Source of the DNA: Vicia villosa | Taxonomy: Eukaryota; Streptophyta; Magnoliopsida; Fabales; Fabaceae | DNA: 64,000 nt | Direction of reading: 5' to 3' | Assembly: GCF_029867415.1 (NCBI RefSeq) | Contig: NW_026705770.1 | Coordinates: forward strand, 372,001-436,000 | Part shown: in pieces, positions 58,840 to 64,000 of the stretch | Layout of the letters: every line of letters starts with the position of its first letter | How positions within the stretch are numbered: the first letter of the stretch is position 1 | The notes under the pieces: generated by a model | Told to the model about the DNA's origin: nothing | The model's input: only the letters and a program-made list of their open reading frames with translations | Database searches by the model: none | Made by a program: the position numbers and the translations under genes

Positions 58840-59770
58840 TTAGTTTATCTTTAGCTCCTATAACTCTACAAAATATTTAGTGAGTATATCATTTTATTCT
58901 TGTAGCATCTTCTTCTTCCTTTGATGAATGGCCTTGATAATGGTCAATACCATTAGTTGGTGCTTTTATGTTATGAAGTGGGATGTGAATTTGTCACATT
59001 GTATGGTCCTAGAGTTGATGAACTTGTCTTTTATTGATTTGAACCAAGTCATGGATTCTCCATGCAAGACGAGGACAAAAACTTGCATTTCATAACTTTT
59101 CAAGTTTGTGGGTTCTCCAAAGACTTGGGAATGCAATATTCATTTATTTGTCTTGTGAACGACGGTGCATGATGAATTATTATGTAGCGTTGTGCCAGAT
59201 CCTCCGCCGTAGTCAATGATATGAAAGAGGCCTCTTTAGATGACAGTCTTCCTGTAGTGTATGACTACCATCTTTGCCACCAGGGTTACATGGAGGTGAA
59301 TTGTTGTCACTAGGATGAGGACAATGCCTCATTGGCAACACTTGAGCTCTTAACGATTGCAAATTGGTGTCGACGAGAGAATCCCCTAAGATAGCTCTTG
59401 AGTGATCACATTGTAAAACATCTAAAGGAGTTACAATCTCAGTTGGGATCTTCTCCTCGTTTTCTTCTGCGCGAAGGAGACCCGCACTTTATTGTTGCAA
59501 GAGGCGCGCTGAAATTGTTCAAGACACGCTCGTTAGTGTTTGGTGCGTTTAAAGAAACTTAGAGATGCTGTAAAAGATTAACTAACGGGGAACCAAAACA
59601 TGAGGTAGTGGAAGAGAAAAATCAGGTCCAGGTGGAGGAATCTGGATATGTGGTGGAGGAATCTGGACATGTCGTGGATGAACTAGATGAGTCTCTTGAA
59701 CTGGTGGTTGAGGAACTAGAGATGAATCTTGAGGATCTTTATTGACAAAAAATAAGAAGAACTAATTGAG
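58840..59770 (-). pseudogene. Ty3-gypsy gag remnant
   Basis: On the minus strand a proline-rich N-terminal stretch (VQIPPPHIQIPPPGPDFSLP near 59640) precedes a capsid-like region: VFGEPTNLKSYEMQVFV, GESMTWFKSIKDKFINS and RTIQCDKFTSHFIT, then AIHQRKKKML. This matches the W-F-x-S-I-x(n)-F-x-S-H-F layout of retrotrans_gag. Several stops and frame changes. No pol follows. Confidence 0.6.
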
Positions 59771-59965
59771 TGTTGTCCTAAAGAATATGAATAGCTGATT
59801 AGAGATCATGGGTTGAGCTACGAGTATTAACTGCTTTCGAATCTACCATTGAGAAACAACAAAAGCAATTACGATTCCCAAATACGACACCACACTATTA
59901 TATACTTCAACAATAAATAGATGATAGGTTGATGACGATTGACGACCACCGCAGAAAAGCTTCTG

Positions 59966-60041
59966 GCATTGTGAGTACTCGTAAAAGGTTAGCACTTTGA
60001 AGTTGCATTGTGAGTACTCGTAAAAGGTTAACACTTTGAAG
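59966..60041 (+). repeat. 38-bp tandem duplication
   Basis: gcattgtgagtactcgtaaa...ctttgaagtt occurs twice in a row with a single difference (ttagc/ttaac). Confidence 0.85.
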
Positions 60042-60655
60042 TTGAAGTCAATCAATGAATGAGGTGAAACTTTTAAGTATATATGAGTAAAAATGTATAT
60101 GGGTGCAACTCATAGTCACACACATGTAGAAGAGACAATATAATTGTTTATGATTTATCCAACATGATGTGTAGGCGACTGTTGGATGTAAATCAACAAC
60201 CATAATAAATCAGAGGCTATGGTTCTATGCGGTACCTTAGAATGGGGGGATGGGGGTGATCTTTGATTGAATCAATCGTATGAATTGAACCGGTACATAA
60301 CAATATCGATTTTAGATAGAATTTGAATCATCATTTTTAAAGTTATCAAATTAATCTCTTACTTTATAATATTACCATTTAACTCTAAAATGTTGAATCC
60401 CATCATCACTATAAAAAACATGAGACATCATGAAAATCCAACCGCACTCCAACAACTAACCTCGTCATCTAAAGTAATGATTAGAAATTGACATATAAAC
60501 TAAAAGTTTATCACAACACTTATGCATATGGGTCCTAGGCTAGTGGTAATAATGGAACTTTGAAAGCTAAAGCAAAACTTTAGGAAAAGTAAAGTGGATT
60601 TTCCTTATCAAGCCAAACACATTCTAGTTTCTAGTTTCTAATGCGTTGTTTCCTT
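60042..60655. other. Unassigned intergenic DNA
   Basis: No coding, RNA or repeat signal recognised. Confidence 0.55.
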
Positions 60656-60701
60656 GCACTTGCTGAATTTTTTATGGTCCCTACCATCTTTTTAGAAACT
60701 A

Positions 60702-60973
60702 CTCCCTCTGTCTCATAATAAGTGTCTCATTTGCACTTTTTCTTTGTCTCAAAATAAATGTCTCTTTAGAATATCAATGCAACATTTATTATTTTTTTCC
60801 ACTACTATACCCCTATATATTAACTTTCACGTTTTTCAACTACTCCACTACCTATAATAAATAAGGGTACTTTAGTAAATGATACTATTTTTTCATTAAA
60901 ACCAACACATCTAATCATTTTCTTAAGAACCGTGCAAAACTCAAATAAGACACTTATTATGAGACGGAGGGAG
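60702..60973. mobile_element. Stowaway-type MITE inside the MULE TIR
   Basis: ctccctctgtctcataataa...and the inverse ttattatgagacggagggag, flanked by TA (60700-60701, 60974-60975). 272 bp. Removing it restores pairing of the MULE TIRs (tttagaaacTA|ata). Confidence 0.93.
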
Positions 60974-61053
60974 TAATACCCAATATACCACACTTTTCCT
61001 CCTTTTTCCCAAAATACCATGTTTTCAAAAAAAAAAAACTCAATTATAGAGCA

Positions 61054-61117
61054 TCCGCCCTTTGAATGGGCGGGAGCTTCACCTTTTTTAGGAACATCCG
61101 CCCTTTGATTGGGCGGA
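61054..61117 (+). repeat. GC-rich palindromes in left TIR (2 copies)
   Basis: tccgccctttgaatgggcgg(g)a at 61054 and tccgccctttgattgggcgga at 61097, each able to form an ~8-bp stem. Mirrored at 62603-62623 and 62645-62665. Confidence 0.9.
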
Positions 61118-61505
61118 GCAGTGTCTTTTTCGTTTTTTTTTTTAAATTTTTAATTAAATTAAAAACAAATTAAAATAATATAATAAATATTATAATTAAT
61201 AATAAATCAATAATATATATTAAAAATATTATAATAAAATATAATATTAATTTCATATTAATTTCACAACTTGTTTATAATTTTTTTTATTATTTAATTA
61301 AACTATTTTATTATATATTAATCATATTATTGAATTAATATATTTTATATATTTTTTGTTTTAAATATAAAAAATAATACAATTAATTTTTTTAATTTTA
61401 ATATAAATTGAATTAAAATATATTAAATCATGCATCCATAAATAAAATACTTTTAATTGATAATTTAAGTTACAATGCAATTAAGAAAAATAAAATTACA
61501 ATAAA
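61118..61505. other. AT-rich inner arm of the MULE TIR
   Basis: Long ata/taa-rich sequence, inverted at 62330-62575. No coding. Confidence 0.8.
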
Positions 61506-61521
61506 GTAAATTAAACGGTAT

Positions 61522-62085
61522 TTAATTGCCGCCTCGACCTGGTCGGCGTAACTGTTGGTTGGTTCCACAATTAGGAGGATGTACATCTCTCGTACTTCTT
61601 CGACGAGGCCCTTCATCATTTGCAGGTTGAGTAGAAGGACCTATCTCATATCCGCGATCATATAATTCTTCGACCATTTCTTCATTGATAAAATCAGCCG
61701 CCGTCGCACTGCCATAACTCAATCTGGTCCCCTCGTTATTCCAATCCTGTTGAGTGGTGTTATGCATTGAGGTTTGCATGTTGACATAGTTTTCTTGATT
61801 GGTGTTAGGGGTAAATTGTTGTGATTGAGAAAAAGGCATTTGTTGTTGGGGGGTTTGATAGTTGTGGTATTGTTGTTGATTATAAGATGTAGATGGGTTA
61901 TGTTGGGTAGTGGTATGTTGCATTTGGGTGTATTGGGGTGTTTGGTAGTGGTGTTGGTAGGTTGGAAAAGGGGTAGGTTGTGAGAATGGTGTTTGTGGTT
62001 GGGTGTATGAATTATATGGGTTTTGGTGATGATATTGTTGGCTTGGGGTAAAAGGTGGTTGTGTTGGATTCACCCTAGGTGGCTT
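61522..62085 (-). pseudogene. Q/P-rich C-terminal exon of a transposon gene
   Basis: The minus-strand frame is open from before 62085 (KPPRVNPTQPPFTPSQQ) with no good ATG. It is rich in Q, P, T, Y and H (HHQNPYNSYTQPQTPFSQPT), then SYGSATAADFINEEMVEELY, and ends RRRSTRDVHPPNCGTNQQLR with a stop at 61522. The basic RRxxR..PPxCGT tail is one I associate with the C-terminal ends of PMD/PP7-long-form-like transposon proteins. I therefore suspect a last exon of a PMD gene whose other exons were deleted, but no PMD core is present to prove it. Confidence 0.5.
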
Positions 62086-62190
62086 GAAAGAAGAAAATGA
62101 ACTATCAAGTCACCCTGGGTGGCGCATAGGTTCAAGGCAAATGGGCATTGGCGCCACCTGAGGTTAAACTTGATTCTTTGGATTTTTTTC

Positions 62191-62325
62191 CATTGCAGTG
62201 GCGGATCTGAAATTAAAAAATAAAATATTTAAAAGCTCCGCCCATTACAGTGGCGGATCTGAAATTAAAAAATAAAATATTTAAAAGCTCCGCCCATTGC
62301 AGTAGCGGTACTGATAATTGCAGTG
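62191..62325 (+). repeat. 52-bp tandem repeat
   Basis: Units at 62191, 62243 and 62295 (partial), each catt(g/a)cagt(g/a)gcgg then an AT stretch and gctccgcc. The unit ends carry half of the GC palindrome (tccgccc / gggcgga). Confidence 0.88.
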
Positions 62326-62602
62326 ATATACCAGTATTTAAAATTTATAATTAATAATAATATGATTAATATATAATAAAATAATTTAATTAAATAATAC
62401 AATTTTTTATAAACATGTGAAATTAATATTTTATTTTATTATAAACAAGTTGTGAAATTAATATGAAATCAATATTATATTTTATTATAATATTTTTAAT
62501 ATATATTATTGATTTATTATTAATTATAATATTTATTATATTATTTTAATTTGTTTTTAATTTAATTAAAAATTAAAAAAAAAAAACGAAAAAGACACTG
62601 CT

Positions 62603-62665
62603 TCCGCCCAATCAAAGGGCGGATGTTCCTAAAAAAGGTGAAGCTCCGCCCATTCAAAGGGCGGA
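62603..62665 (+). repeat. GC-rich palindromes in right TIR (2 copies)
   Basis: tccgcccaatcaaagggcgga (62603-62623) and tccgcccattcaaagggcgga (62645-62665), inverse of those at 61054-61117. Confidence 0.9.
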
Positions 62666-62787
62666 TGCTCTATAATTGAGTTTTTTTTTTTTGAAAACAT
62701 GGCATTTTGGGAAAAAGGGTGAAAAGTGTGGTATATTGGATATTAGTTTCTAAAACGATGTATGACCATAAAAAATTCGCACTTGCT

Positions 62788-63743
62788 CCCCCATGCATGT
62801 GTGATATAGCTTGGAGATAACAAGGATCCAATTCTGCCACTTTCACTTGGGACATTAAAATCATTGCTTTTATGGGATTGGGATTATTGTGGATAGGAAT
62901 CCTAGGAATATCTACTAATTATGCCCTCCTACATATAATTCCACATTGACAAGCACAATTTCTTTTCTTTTTTTTCTTTTCTTTTACAATATAAAATTGA
63001 ATACATAAATGAAGTTAGAGAGATTTGTCAGTACGTTGAAATGTTTAGGAGAAATATTAAAGTAGATTCAGTTTGATTTAAATCGATTTTAAGAAATTAA
63101 TCTAAAATCCGAGTCAATATTATGAATTTTTTTAATAAAAAATCCAAACACATCTAATTATATTTAATTTATTGGGGTTTTTAAATTTTTAAAGTCAATT
63201 TAAAGTTTTTATTTATATTAGTTTGAATTTTGAACATAAATAAAACTAACTTGATTTGACTAGAGTAATTAATAAGTTTATCTTAAAATATTAAATTTAA
63301 ATTTTGACAAATAATGTTTAATCATATATTTTTTTTATTCATTGTATTTGTCTTTCTTAAAAATTAAATATTCTAAATAACTATATTCGAACTTAGATCA
63401 TCTCCCAATTTTCTTTCTATTTTTCTCCATTCTCTCTATCTCTCTTAATCTCACTTTCTTTCATCATTATAAAATCATATTTGTTTTAGAGAGAGTGTTG
63501 AATTAAGAGAGATAGAAAGAAGAAGAGAAATGAGAGAATAAATAAGAACGACAGATTAAAAAGATGTGCAAAAATCTAAATTACACATACATTTATGGAG
63601 AAAAGAGAAAAAAAATCAAACTCTTTTAATAGAAAAGAGAAATCACTAAAAATATATTTTTATCACAACCCTTAATTTAAATCTAATTATTATTAAATTC
63701 TTATATTCTCATATAACTTATTCATTATCATTGATATATATAT

Positions 63744-63806
<63 letters not shown>

Positions 63807-64000
63807 AATGAAAACATTTATAAATAGGTCGATTCAATATTTTCGTATTTAATCATTTTGCAGGGATGCTTTGCAACTTTTTTGAAGCTTTAGCGCATAT
63901 CAAATGAAGGTGTGCAAATCAAAGAGTATACTCTAAGTATATGATAGTCTTAACATTAAATATTATTATTTAAGAATGCTTGTCGACAATGTATATCAAT
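62788..64000. other. AT-rich intergenic DNA with (TA) tract
   Basis: Holds a broken (TA)n at 63739-63811 and a T/C-rich stretch near 63410-63460, partly inverted at 63485-63535 (agagag..). No gene recognised. Confidence 0.6.

Larger units (their letters stand above)
60665..62778 (-). mobile_element. MULE with long TIRs and 9-bp TSD
   Basis: A perfect 9-bp duplication gcacttgct (60656-60664, 62779-62787) flanks an element whose ends pair for over 400 bp: gaattttttatggtc..; tttagaaactaata(c/t)cc; 'ccaatataccacactttt'; GC palindromes; then AT-rich arms to about 61380 and from about 62330. A MITE (60702-60973) is inserted inside the left TIR. 2.1 kb including the MITE. It holds one Q/P-rich ORF on the minus strand and no transposase. 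Confidence 0.92.

Overview
This is a plant nuclear DNA window, AT-rich and made almost entirely of transposable elements. Ogre/Tat-type Ty3-gypsy LTRs starting TGTCATACCCC, SIRE/Maximus-like LTRs, Helitrons carrying spliced gene fragments, and long (TA)n, (GA)n and (AAT)n tracts all point to a large-genome legume, most likely tribe Fabeae (pea/vetch/lentil/grass-pea type). That placement is inference. I see no intact ordinary host gene.

Layout. 1-2907 is the 3' part of an Ogre-type LTR, followed by a 5'-truncated LINE (2908-3702). 4030-11051 is a Mutator-like element (MULE) with 48-bp terminal inverted repeats (TIRs) and a 9-bp target duplication. It holds a degenerate FAR1/FRS-type transposase gene (minus strand), a Stowaway MITE and a nested Helitron (5230-8350, minus) with a RING-variant gene fragment. 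Two more Helitrons lie almost end to end: 11357-14202 with NADP-isocitrate dehydrogenase and tubulin-folding-cofactor-A exons, and 14241-18927 with HD-domain hydrolase exons and two hAT-type non-autonomous elements that keep perfect 8-bp target duplications.

20270-35158 is a three-level nest. An Ogre/Tat gag (20846-21944, resuming at 34803) is split by a solo LTR (21945-23911 plus 34799-34802; TSD gcacc). That LTR is itself split by a gag-only Ogre element (23912-34793; TSD ggtgt) with a 48-bp minisatellite in its 3' region. 35159-38170 has SIRE/Maximus-type and unclassified LTR material. 40425-51710 is a Ty1-copia pseudogene split by a very long Ogre-type solo LTR (41416 to about 50491), which is split in turn by a second solo LTR (46612-50234; TSD gtgcc).

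51860-53343 holds LTR debris, long microsatellites and a MITE. 53767-58485 holds two inverted members of a DNA transposon family. The second carries a three-exon plant mobile domain (PMD, MAIN/MAIL1-like) gene. Both carry about 19 copies of a 20-bp palindrome, TTCGGAARTKMAYTTCCGAA-like, near their ends. 58840-59770 is a gypsy gag remnant. 60665-62778 is another MULE with long TIRs, a 9-bp TSD, GC-rich palindromes and a Q/P-rich ORF; a MITE is inserted inside its left TIR.

The coding parts do not cooperate as a pathway. They are transposon proteins or captured exons, and what the window mainly records is the order of insertions. The two most interesting items are the PMD-carrying transposon with its palindrome-rich ends and the cluster of gene-capturing Helitrons.
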